Assembly: GCA_035717845.1 (NCBI GenBank)
Contig: DASTIC010000299.1
Location: 1-15,074, forward strand
Direction: 5' to 3'
Length of the DNA: 15,074 nucleotides
From: DASSUW01 sp035717845
Lineage (GTDB): Bacteria > Actinomycetota > Thermoleophilia > Solirubrobacterales > Solirubrobacteraceae
The notes beneath the pieces are model-generated. The model saw nothing but the letters and a program-made list of their open reading frames with translations. It did not search any database and was not told where the DNA came from. The translations under genes and the position numbers were made by a program. This document shows positions 7,528 to 15,074 of this stretch, in pieces. The number at the start of each line of letters is the position of its first letter. Within the stretch, counting starts at the first letter, position 1.

Positions 7528-8546
7528 CAGGGTGCCTCGTAGATGTCCTCGACGAAGCGCGAGAGCTGGTGCGCGGCCTCGCGCACGGTGACGATCGCCT
7601 GCGCGTAGTCCATCCGCAGCGGGCCGACGACGGAGACGGTCCCGAGGTTGCGCTGTGGCAGCCCGTAGTTGCCGGCCACGAGCGACAGCGTGCGCAGCGC
7701 CGGCATCGCGTTCTCGCCGCCGATCCGGACGTAGATGTCCCGCTCGTCGAGCGCCTGGGAGAGCACCCCGAGCAGCGACACGCGCCGCTCGAGCGCGTCG
7801 AGCAGCTCGTTGAGCTGGGACACGTCCTGGAAGCGATGCTCGGAGAGCAGGCGAGCGGCCCCGTCAACGTAGAGCGTGTTCCCGGCCGTCTCGGCCAGCT
7901 CGGTGAACGCCGGCGCGAGCTGGTCGATGAACGCGCGCTCGGTCGGGTGCAGGTCGCGGTCGTGCAGCCGTGCGGCCAGCATGCGCGAGCCGACGCTCAT
8001 CCCCACCAGTTGCTCGTTCAGGTACGACGCCGCCCAGTCGGCCAGCCCGGGGTCGACCGGCCGGTCGAACGTGAACACGCGCTTCGACACGCCGCCGGTG
8101 GAGGTGATCACGACGATCATCAGCACCTGCGGCTGGAGCGCGAGGACCTCGATGTGGCGCACGGTCGTGGTGGCGATCGGCGGCGCGGAGACGACGGCCA
8201 GCAGGTTCGTGACCTGGGAGAGCGTCTCGGTGGTCACGCGCATCGCCTCGTCGACCTCGCGGCGCACGAGCGAGAGCTGGAGCTCGGACTTCGTCTCGCG
8301 CCGCGCCGGCAGGAGGCGGTCCACGAAGTAGCGGTACCCCGCGTCGGTCGGCACCCGGCCGGCCGACGTGTGCGGGTGCGCGAGCAGCCCCCGCTCCTCG
8401 AGCACGGCGAGCTCGTTGCGGATCGTCGACGGGCCGCACTGCACGTCGGGATCGGCGGCGAGCGCCTTCGAGCCGACGGGCAGGCTCGTGGCGTTGTAGC
8501 CGTCGACGACCTTGCCGAGCAGCATCTCCTGGCGGGGCGTGAGCAC
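7527..8546 (-). CDS. hrcA: heat-inducible transcription repressor HrcA
   Basis: This 339-residue protein (the normal family length) represses chaperone operons by binding CIRCE inverted repeats and is folded by GroEL. The N-terminal winged helix is in residues 1-75: LTPRQEMLLGKVVDGY, then GPSTIRNELAVLEERGLL and the wing HPHTSAGRVPTDAGYRYFVD. The C-terminal part carries the GAF-like/insert-domain text, ending in GPLRMDYAQAIVTVREAAHQLSRF. The start is GTG at 8544-8546, which gives the family-typical N terminus. It lies 4 bp after the stop of the glucosidase gene and has no clear Shine-Dalgarno sequence. I see no CIRCE element (TTAGCACTC-N9-GAGTGCTAA) upstream, so in this window HrcA does not appear to control its own transcription through CIRCE, and its targets (groES/groEL, perhaps dnaK) should be elsewhere. 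Confidence 0.96.
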   Translation of the reverse strand: MLTPRQEMLLGKVVDGYNATSLPVGSKALAADPDVQCGPSTIRNELAVLEERGLLAHPHTSAGRVPTDAGYRYFVDRLLPARRETKSELQLSLVRREVDEAMRVTTETLSQVTNLLAVVSAPPIATTTVRHIEVLALQPQVLMIVVITSTGGVSKRVFTFDRPVDPGLADWAASYLNEQLVGMSVGSRMLAARLHDRDLHPTERAFIDQLAPAFTELAETAGNTLYVDGAARLLSEHRFQDVSQLNELLDALERRVSLLGVLSQALDERDIYVRIGGENAMPALRTLSLVAGNYGLPQRNLGTVSVVGPLRMDYAQAIVTVREAAHQLSRFVEDIYEAP

Positions 8547-8550
8547 GGCG

Positions 8551-10005
8551 TCAGATTCTAAGAACCAGGCCCTCGTCGGCCCGGAGCGTGGCGCCGCCAC
8601 CGGCGCCGTCGAGGTACGTGCTGAGGACGACGTCGCCGGATACGGGCAGAGGACGTGGCTCGCCGGTCAGGTTGAGCGCGACGGCCGTCCGCTCGCCGCG
8701 CCGGTACGCGAGCACGCCGTCGCCCGCATGGAGCGTCTCGTAGTCCTCCTCCACGAACGCCTGTCGGAGGGCGAGCAGGCGCCGGTGGAGGGTGAGCATC
8801 GACCGCGGGTCGTTCCGCTGGTCGGCGACGTTGACCGCGAGGTCGCCGTACGGCAGCCACGGCTCGCCATCTGTGAAGCCGCCGCTCGCCGTCCACTGCA
8901 TCGGCGTCCGGACCGGGTCGCGCGCGGCGCCGGGATCGACCACCCGCTCGGGCGGGATCGGGACGTCGGCCATCCCGATCTCGTCGCCGTAGTAGAGCGT
9001 CGGCGTCCCGCGCAGGGTGAGCAGGAGCATGGCCGCCACGCGTGCCTGGGCGGCGCCCACGCGCGACGCAACGCGCGAGCGGTCGTGGTTGCCGAGCACC
9101 CAGGTCGGCCACGCGCCGTCCGGCAGCGCCGCCTCGTAGCGGTCGATCAGCGCGCCGATGTCCTCGGCCCGCCACGGCGTCGAGATGAGGTGGAAGTTGA
9201 ACGGCAGCTGCGCGCCCCGCCCGTCCTCGCCGTAGTACCGCACGAGCCGCTCGATCGGCACGTAGACCTCGGCGATCATGACCCGCTCGTCGCCGATCAC
9301 GCGCCGCATCTCGGCGACGATCTCCTGCACCTCGTCGCGGTCGGCGGTGTGCACCGGCAGCAGGGAGTCGTACTCCGGCATCTCGCCCGGTCGATAGGCC
9401 GGGTCGGGCGGGTTGTCGACGAGCTCGGGATCCTTGAGCAGCTGGCGGAGGGCGTCGACCCGGAAGCCGTCCACCCCGCGGGCGATCCAGAACTCGAGCA
9501 CGGCGTACATCGCGCGCCGCACCTCGGGGTTGCGCCAGTCGAGGTCGGGCTGCTCGCGCAGATACGCGTGGTAGTAGCTGCGCTCGCCGACCTGCTCCCA
9601 CGCCGAGCCGCCGAACACGCTGATCCAGTTGTTGGGCGGCGGCCCGTCGTGCCAGAGGTACCAGTCCGGCCGCTCCCGGAACCACGGGTGCCGGTCCGAC
9701 GTGTGGTTCGGGACGTAGTCGAGGATCACCCGCAGCCCGTGACCGTGGGCGGCCGCGACCAGCGCGTCGAAGTCCTCGAGCGTCCCGAACTGCGGGTCGA
9801 TCGCCGTGTGATCGGTGATGTCGTAGCCGAAGTCGCGCTGCGGCGACGGGTAGATCGGCGTGAGCCAGACGGCGTCGACCCCGAGCCAGCGCAGGTACGG
9901 CAGCTGGGCGGTGACGCCGCGCAGGTCGCCGACGCCGTCGCTGTCGGTGTCGAGGAACGAGCGCGGGTAGGCCTCGTAGACGACCCCGCGCCGCCACCAG
10001 GTCAT
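8551..10005 (-). CDS. GH13 family alpha-glucosidase / oligosaccharide hydrolase
   Basis: This 484-residue cytoplasmic glycoside hydrolase of family 13 has no signal peptide. All conserved regions are present: DYVPNHTS (96-103), GVDGFRVDAL with nucleophile D184, MIAEVY with acid/base E246, and VLGNHDRS with D308. LDTDSDGVGDLRGV near residue 18 is the calcium-site loop seen in oligo-1,6-glucosidase-like members, and QPDLDWRNPEVR corresponds to the QPDLN region V of the same group. The residue after the nucleophile is alanine rather than the valine associated with alpha-1,6 specificity, which suggests alpha-1,4-glucosidase preference (inference from known GH13 correlations). The protein is shorter than most 530-560 aa relatives, with a small C-terminal beta domain. 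ATG at 10003-10005 overlaps the MaoC stop by 4 bp, and hrcA starts 4 bp downstream. A trehalose-cleaving or trehalose-forming role cannot be excluded. Confidence 0.9.
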   Translation of the reverse strand: MTWWRRGVVYEAYPRSFLDTDSDGVGDLRGVTAQLPYLRWLGVDAVWLTPIYPSPQRDFGYDITDHTAIDPQFGTLEDFDALVAAAHGHGLRVILDYVPNHTSDRHPWFRERPDWYLWHDGPPPNNWISVFGGSAWEQVGERSYYHAYLREQPDLDWRNPEVRRAMYAVLEFWIARGVDGFRVDALRQLLKDPELVDNPPDPAYRPGEMPEYDSLLPVHTADRDEVQEIVAEMRRVIGDERVMIAEVYVPIERLVRYYGEDGRGAQLPFNFHLISTPWRAEDIGALIDRYEAALPDGAWPTWVLGNHDRSRVASRVGAAQARVAAMLLLTLRGTPTLYYGDEIGMADVPIPPERVVDPGAARDPVRTPMQWTASGGFTDGEPWLPYGDLAVNVADQRNDPRSMLTLHRRLLALRQAFVEEDYETLHAGDGVLAYRRGERTAVALNLTGEPRPLPVSGDVVLSTYLDGAGGGATLRADEGLVLRI

Positions 10006-10319
10006 TCGCGGACGACGGCCTTGCCCCGGCGGACGAGCCGGTTGTCTCCCTGGGCGGCTTCGACGGTCCCGTCCGCCTTCGTCGTGACGGTGACCTCCTG
10101 CTCGGGCACGCCCATGCCGCGGAACTGGACCGACAGCGACTCGAGCTTGAGCCCGTCGCCCTGGGCCCGCGCGCACTGGGCCATCGTCCACAGCCCGTGC
10201 AGGATCTTGCCGGGCAGGCCGACCGAGCGCGCGAACTCGTCGTCGAGGTGGATCGGGTTGAAGTCGCCGCTCGCGCCCGCGTACCGGTACGTCAGGTACC
10301 GGTCGGGCGTCACCTTCAT
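10002..10319 (-). CDS. MaoC-domain (R)-hydroxyacyl dehydratase, HadB-like catalytic subunit
   Basis: This short hot-dog fold protein (105 aa) has the hydratase-2 signature: Y13-A-G-A-S-G-D19, NPIH (21-24) and LPGKILHG (35-42), with D19 and H24 as the catalytic pair. It resembles HadB, the catalytic half of actinobacterial (3R)-hydroxyacyl-ACP dehydratases, which dehydrate the beta-hydroxyacyl intermediate in fatty-acid elongation. It probably forms a heterodimer with the HadA-like product encoded immediately upstream. The chosen start is ATG at 10317-10319, which forms an ATGA overlap with the upstream stop as in most junctions of this operon. ATG at 10335-10337 has a better purine-rich stretch (GAGGGG) just before it and would add six residues, so the start is uncertain. 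Its stop overlaps the GH13 start. Confidence 0.87.
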   Translation of the reverse strand: MKVTPDRYLTYRYAGASGDFNPIHLDDEFARSVGLPGKILHGLWTMAQCARAQGDGLKLESLSVQFRGMGVPEQEVTVTTKADGTVEAAQGDNRLVRRGKAVVRE

Positions 10320-10707
10320 CTCACGATGTTCGTCCATCGCCCCTCGCTCACCAGCTCGCCGCGCTGGTTGGTCGACGTGGTCTTGAACACGTAGAACTCG
10401 AGCCCGCCGCGCTCGTTCTTCTCCTCGAGCGACGCCTCGGTGGTGATCTCGTCCCCGGCCACCACCGGCTCGGCCCAGGTGAACTCCTGCGCGCCGTGGA
10501 CCATTCGCGAGAAGTCGAGCCCGGACTCCATGATCGCGGGGAAGACGGCCGGGCCCGCGTAGACGGCGGCGAACATCGGCGGCGCCACGACGTCGGCGAA
10601 GCCGGCCGCGCGGGCCGCCTCGGGATCGAGGTAGCGCGGGTCGGTCTCACCCACCGCGTGGGCGTACTCGCGCACCTTCTCGCGCCCGACCGCGTAGACC
10701 GCGCGCG

Positions 10708-10711
<4 letters not shown>
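10316..10711 (-). CDS. MaoC N-terminal-like dehydratase subunit, HadA/HadC-like
   Basis: This 131-residue protein of the MaoC_dehydrat_N / FAS1-dehydratase-region type resembles mycobacterial HadA and HadC. It shows GREKVREYAHAVGETDPRYLDPEAA near the N terminus, then VVAPPMFAAVY, a QEFTWAEPVVAGDEI block and a closing LVSEGRWTNIVR. The GDxNPIH catalytic signature is absent, as expected for the non-catalytic, substrate-binding half of a HadAB or HadBC heterodimer. ATG at 10709-10711 overlaps the lepA stop by 4 bp, and its stop overlaps the HadB-like start, so the two subunits should be made in step. The pair most likely acts in type II fatty-acid synthesis; a role in degradation of an acyl-CoA cannot be ruled out. 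Confidence 0.85.
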
Positions 10712-12513
<1,802 letters not shown>

Positions 12514-12523
12514 CGACCGGCAG

Positions 12524-12529
12524 AGCTTA
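12524..12529 (-). promoter_or_regulatory. candidate -10 box for the lepA operon
   Basis: The minus-strand hexamer TAAGCT (TANNNT form) lies 10 nt upstream of the lepA ATG, so the leader would be only a few nucleotides. No recognisable -35 box is present at 17 bp. It overlaps the opposite-facing -10-like hexamer of the DUF1697 gene by 2 bp. The whole intergenic region is just 26 bp. Confidence 0.42.
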
Positions 12530-12533
12530 GAGT
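12528..12533 (+). promoter_or_regulatory. candidate leaderless -10 box for the DUF1697 gene
   Basis: TAGAGT ends 6 nt before the ATG at 12540. This is the spacing expected when transcription starts at the first base of the start codon (leaderless mRNA). No Shine-Dalgarno precedes the gene, which fits. It shares bases 12528-12529 with the lepA -10 candidate on the other strand. Confidence 0.45.
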
Positions 12534-12539
12534 GGCCGT

Positions 12540-13073
12540 ATGCCCAGCCATGTCGCGCTGCTGCGGGGGATCAACGTCGGGGGCCGCTCGCGGGTCGCGA
12601 TGGCCGACCTGCGCGAGGTGGTGGCCTCCCTCGGCTACGAGGACGTGGCGACGTACGTCCAGAGCGGCAACGTCGTCTTCAGCGCGAAGGCGCCGGACGC
12701 CGCGGCGCTCGAGGCCGCGATCGAGGAGCGGCTGGGTGTCTCACCGGCGGTGGTCGTGCTCTCCTGCAAGGAGCTCGAGCGCGTGGTCGCCGGCAACCCG
12801 TGGCCGGAGGAGCGCGACGGCAAGCACCTGCACGTGGTGTTCACCGCCGGCGAGCCGGACGCGGACGTGGTGGCCGCCGCGCAGGAGAAGGCCGCGGGCG
12901 GCGACGAGGCGCGGATCGTGCGCGGGACGCTCTACATGCACACGCCGAACGGCCTCGGCCGCAGCAAGCTCGCCGCCGAGCTCGCGCGTCGCGGCCCGAA
13001 GGACGGCACGGCGCGCAACTGGACGACCGTGACCAAGCTGCTGGCGATGCTCAGCGACGAACGCGGCTCGTGA
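12540..13073 (+). CDS. DUF1697 domain-containing protein
   Basis: This 177-residue protein clearly belongs to the DUF1697 family. It begins with VALLRGINVGG, continues with VAMADLREVVASLGYEDVATYVQSGNVVF, and ends with NGLGRSKLAAEL and GTARNWTTVTKLLAML, all hallmarks of the family. The biochemical function of DUF1697 proteins is not known; they are small cytoplasmic proteins usually found as single-gene units. ATG at 12540 follows a TAGAGT box at leaderless spacing, with no ribosome binding site. The last 23 bases overlap the end of the convergent murJ gene. Confidence 0.92.
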   Translation: MPSHVALLRGINVGGRSRVAMADLREVVASLGYEDVATYVQSGNVVFSAKAPDAAALEAAIEERLGVSPAVVVLSCKELERVVAGNPWPEERDGKHLHVVFTAGEPDADVVAAAQEKAAGGDEARIVRGTLYMHTPNGLGRSKLAAELARRGPKDGTARNWTTVTKLLAMLSDERGS

Positions 13074-14652
13074 ACAGCGCGAGGATCTGGCGGGCCTCGG
13101 GGATGCGCATCGCGAGCACGACCGCCGCGTAGGCGGCGCTCCCGAGCGTGAGCGCGCCGCCGACGGAGGCGATCTGCGCGGCCAGGCTGCGGCCGAGCAG
13201 CTCGTCGAGCACCCACCAGGTGGCGTATGCGACCCCGCCCAGGACCGCCGAGGCGCCGACGATCTTCGCCGTGGCGGCCAGCGTCGTTCCCAGCTCCAGC
13301 CCCGCCGTGCGCCGGCGCAGGTAGGCGGCCTGGCCGACGGTCATCGCCGCCGTCGCGACCACCGTGCCGAGCACGACGCCGCCGATCCCGAGCGGCTCGT
13401 AGAGCGCCGCCGACACCGCGACGTTGATGGCGAGGGTGGCGCCGGCCAGCGCGGTCGGGGTCCAGGGCTTCTGGAGCGAGAAGAAGGTGCGGGTCAGCAG
13501 CAGGTTGAAGCCGCTGAAGGGCAGGGAGAACGAGAACCAGAACAGGGCCTCGGCCACCTGATCGGTCGACTGGGCGTCGAACTCCCCGCGCTCGTAGACG
13601 AGCCGGGTTATCGGCTCGGGAAGCGCGATGGTGGCGGCCGCGGCCGGGATCAGCAGCAGCGCGATCTGGCGCGTCCCGTTGGCCTGGGTGCGGCGCAGGC
13701 CGTCCCAGTCCTGGCGGGCGACGAAGCGGCTCAACGCCGGGAACAGGACGGTCGCGACGGCGACCGAGAACATCCCCTGAGGGAGCATGTAGATCCGGAA
13801 CGCCTTGTCGATCGCGGCCGGCGCCTCCTCGGAGATGCGGAAGCCGAAGTACGTGTTGATCAGCAGGGTGAAGTTGATGAGCCCGAGTCCTATCGTCACC
13901 GGCAGCATCAGCACCAGCACGCGCCGGATCCGCGGGTCGCGCCAGCTGAAGCTGATCCGGATCGGGATGCCGAGCCTGCGGAGCACCGGGAACGCCATCG
14001 CGAACTGGCACGCGGTGCCGAGCAGGACGCCGATCGCGTACGCGTAGATGCGGTCGTCGCCGTCGAACAGCGGCGTGAGCCCGACGAGCCCGGCGATGAT
14101 CACGAGGTTCCAGACCAGCGGCGAGAGCGCCGGGACGGTGAAGTGGTCGTGCGCGTTGAGCATCCCGACCAGCAGCCCGTTGAGGCCGAGCAGGACCACG
14201 ATCGGGAACAGCACCCGGCTGAGCCCGACGGTCAGGTCCTTCAGCGCGGGGTCCTCGGTGAAGAGCGGCATGATGAGGTCGGCCCCGGCGATGAACAGCG
14301 CCGTGATCGCGGCGAGCGAGGCGAGGATGAGCCCGAACAGCGCGGCCGCCAGCTGGAGCGCCTCCTTGCGCTTGTCGTGCTCGAGCAGCTCGGTGAAGAC
14401 GGGGACGAAGGCGGCCGACAGCGCGGCGTCCGCGAACAGCGAGCGGACGAGGTTGGGGACCTGGAAGGCCGCTGTGAACGCCGACATCGGACCGGTCGTG
14501 CCGAAGTAGCGGGCGGCCACGACCTCGCGCGCGAGGCCGGCGATGCGCGACAGGCCGGTGGCGACCGAGAAGATCGCGGTGTTGACGGCCGTGCGCCGGG
14601 GTTTCCGAGAGGGCGCCGACAAACGGCGCGGTATAGTACGCCGCCGCTTCAT
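13051..14652 (-). CDS. murJ: lipid II flippase MurJ (MviN family)
   Basis: This polytopic inner-membrane protein of the MOP superfamily flips the peptidoglycan precursor lipid II. The N-terminal signature VNTAIFSVATGLSRIAGLAREVVAARYFG contains R36 and R42, equivalent to the essential arginines of the first transmembrane segment of E. coli MurJ (R18, R24). About 14 hydrophobic segments follow, including PNLVRSLFADAALSAAFVPVF and the GLNGLLVGMLNAHDHF region. The length of 533 aa with the ATG at 14650-14652 suits the family. This start overlaps the rpsT ATG on the other strand and lies upstream of the minus-strand -10 candidate at 14633-14638. If that box drives murJ, the TTG at 14620-14622 (523 aa) is the likelier start. 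The basic N-terminal tail (KRRR, RKPRR) fits cytoplasmic topology. A murJ-rpsT neighbourhood is also seen in other phyla. Confidence 0.94.
   Translation of the reverse strand: MKRRRTIPRRLSAPSRKPRRTAVNTAIFSVATGLSRIAGLAREVVAARYFGTTGPMSAFTAAFQVPNLVRSLFADAALSAAFVPVFTELLEHDKRKEALQLAAALFGLILASLAAITALFIAGADLIMPLFTEDPALKDLTVGLSRVLFPIVVLLGLNGLLVGMLNAHDHFTVPALSPLVWNLVIIAGLVGLTPLFDGDDRIYAYAIGVLLGTACQFAMAFPVLRRLGIPIRISFSWRDPRIRRVLVLMLPVTIGLGLINFTLLINTYFGFRISEEAPAAIDKAFRIYMLPQGMFSVAVATVLFPALSRFVARQDWDGLRRTQANGTRQIALLLIPAAAATIALPEPITRLVYERGEFDAQSTDQVAEALFWFSFSLPFSGFNLLLTRTFFSLQKPWTPTALAGATLAINVAVSAALYEPLGIGGVVLGTVVATAAMTVGQAAYLRRRTAGLELGTTLAATAKIVGASAVLGGVAYATWWVLDELLGRSLAAQIASVGGALTLGSAAYAAVVLAMRIPEARQILALFTSRVRR
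14632..14638. promoter_or_regulatory. overlapping divergent -10 boxes for rpsT (+) and murJ (-)
   Basis: Plus strand TATAGT (14632-14637) is a near-consensus -10 box that would start transcription around 14644, about 7 nt before the rpsT ATG. On the minus strand TACTAT (14638-14633) has the TANNNT form, giving a start near 14626 just upstream of the TTG at 14622. The two boxes share five base pairs within a near-symmetric GTATAGTAC core. No good -35 hexamer is seen in either direction. This is the most AT-rich spot in a very GC-rich neighbourhood. Confidence 0.6.
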
Positions 14653-14920
14653 GGCGAACATCGCGTCACAGATCAAGCGCAACCAGCGGTCACTCCGCGA
14701 GCGCGCCGAGAATCGCCAGTACACCTCGGCGGTCAAGACCTACTTCCGCCGGCTCCAGGCCGCCGTGGAGGAGGGCGACGACGAGCGCGCCGACACCGAG
14801 CAGCGCCGCCTCGTGCAGCTGATCGACAAGGCGGTCAAGCGCGGTGCGCTGCACCGCAACAGCGGCGCGCGCAAGAAGTCCCGCGCGGCGCGGCTGCGCC
14901 GGTCCGCCGCCAAGTCCTAG
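14651..14920 (+). CDS. rpsT: small ribosomal subunit protein bS20
   Basis: This 89-residue, highly basic protein has the S20 pattern. MANIASQIKRNQRS opens the protein, as in most bacterial S20 sequences, followed by an alpha-helical middle (YTSAVKTYFRRLQAAVEEG) and the C-terminal signature LIDKAVKRGALHRNSGARKKSR. It binds 16S rRNA early in 30S assembly. The start is fixed by the family N terminus. There is no Shine-Dalgarno; only about 7 nt separate the inferred transcription start from the ATG, so translation would be nearly leaderless. In many bacteria rpsT lies close to lepA; here murJ and the DUF1697 gene separate them and rpsT points the other way. Confidence 0.97.
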   Translation: MANIASQIKRNQRSLRERAENRQYTSAVKTYFRRLQAAVEEGDDERADTEQRRLVQLIDKAVKRGALHRNSGARKKSRAARLRRSAAKS

Positions 14921-14928
14921 TCGGCGGC
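14906..14928 (+). terminator. possible GC-rich hairpin at the end of rpsT
   Basis: GCCGCC (14906-14911) pairs with GGCGGC (14923-14928) around an 11-nt loop that contains the rpsT stop codon. There is no T-tract after it, so intrinsic termination is doubtful. It could mark the end of the convergent rpsT and hydrolase transcripts or be chance in GC-rich DNA. Confidence 0.25.
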
Positions 14929-14941
14929 AGATGGAGGCCGG

Positions 14942-15074
14942 CTAGCTCGGCTTGGCCGGGACGAACCGCTTGACGAAGTCGAGCGCGGTCTGCGCGACCT
15001 CCTGCCAGCCGTGGTCGATGGTCAGCGAGTGGCCGCGGTTGGGCATCTTCTTGATCTCGGTGACGCTCGGGTTG
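14942..15074 (-). CDS. alpha/beta-hydrolase, C-terminal fragment (runs off the right edge)
   Basis: The last 43 residues of a minus-strand gene are present. The text NRGHSLTIDHGWQEVAQTALDFVKRF is the C-terminal block of alpha/beta-hydrolase fold enzymes: the histidine of RGHSLTI is the expected catalytic His, followed by the final amphipathic helix. It ends with VPAKPS and TAG. The nucleophile and acid residues lie outside the window, so the substrate class cannot be told. It converges on rpsT with a 21-bp gap. Confidence 0.72.
   Translation of the reverse strand, partial: NPSVTEIKKMPNRGHSLTIDHGWQEVAQTALDFVKRFVPAKPS

Noticed and set aside
12514..12539. Possible CIRCE operator (TTAG and GAGTG fragments) upstream of lepA
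   Set aside because: Only short fragments resemble the element. The 9-bp arms and the 9-bp spacer are not present and the order of fragments is wrong.
14650..14653. Overlap of the divergent rpsT and murJ ATG codons within CATG
   Set aside because: Any ATG preceded by C creates an ATG on the other strand, so the coincidence alone is not evidence. The real murJ start may be the TTG at 14622.
14938..14959. CCGGC ... GCCGG inverted repeat as a terminator of the hydrolase gene
   Set aside because: The stem is only 5 bp with a 12-nt loop and no T-tract, and such repeats are common by chance at this GC content.

Overview
The window is very GC-rich, densely packed bacterial chromosome. It contains a nearly complete set of housekeeping genes and no mobile element, CRISPR array, tRNA or rRNA that I could see. 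The base composition, the arrangement lepA ... hrcA-dnaJ (with no grpE/dnaK) ... phoH, and a HadA/HadB-like pair of MaoC proteins all point to Actinomycetota. A deep-branching lineage such as Thermoleophilia (Solirubrobacterales/Gaiellales) is my best guess, but this is an inference from gene style, not a phylogeny.

Layout, right to left on the minus strand. A partial alpha/beta-hydrolase tail enters at the right edge (14942-15074). rpsT (ribosomal protein S20, plus strand) and murJ (lipid II flippase, minus strand) diverge from a very short region that carries overlapping -10 boxes. A plus-strand DUF1697 gene converges on murJ, with their ends overlapping by 23 bp. DUF1697 and lepA then diverge across only 26 bp, which also holds overlapping -10-like hexamers. 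From lepA (12513) down to 1676, eleven genes run head-to-tail with overlaps of 1-4 bp or gaps of at most 9 bp: lepA, a HadA-like and a HadB-like MaoC protein, a GH13 alpha-glucosidase, hrcA, dnaJ, two tandem prmA-like methyltransferases, a PLP-dependent serine/threonine dehydratase or racemase, a type II NADH dehydrogenase and an EamA-family permease. They look like one 10.8 kb transcription unit. A plus-strand DUF192 gene collides with the end of the permease. The left end holds a minus-strand pair, yqeY-phoH, in which the stop codon of one directly abuts the start codon of the other; phoH runs off the left edge.

Functionally, the skeleton rpsT / lepA / hrcA / dnaJ / prmA / yqeY / phoH matches a gene neighbourhood widely conserved in Gram-positive bacteria (translation quality control, heat-shock regulation, ribosomal protein modification, RNA metabolism). 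Here the usual members hemW and rsmE are missing, and metabolic genes (fatty-acid-type dehydratase pair, glucosidase, PLP enzyme, NDH-2, permease) sit between the remaining genes with translational-coupling overlaps.

The points that most deserve a second look are the tandem prmA pair with a divergent upstream copy; the two ultra-short divergent promoter regions; an apparent CTG start on the permease gene; a DUF192 gene with no stop codon within about 1.5 kb; and a 'threonine dehydratase' that carries serine-racemase signature residues. I found no convincing previously undescribed multi-gene system. There is no gene-free stretch longer than 60 bp.
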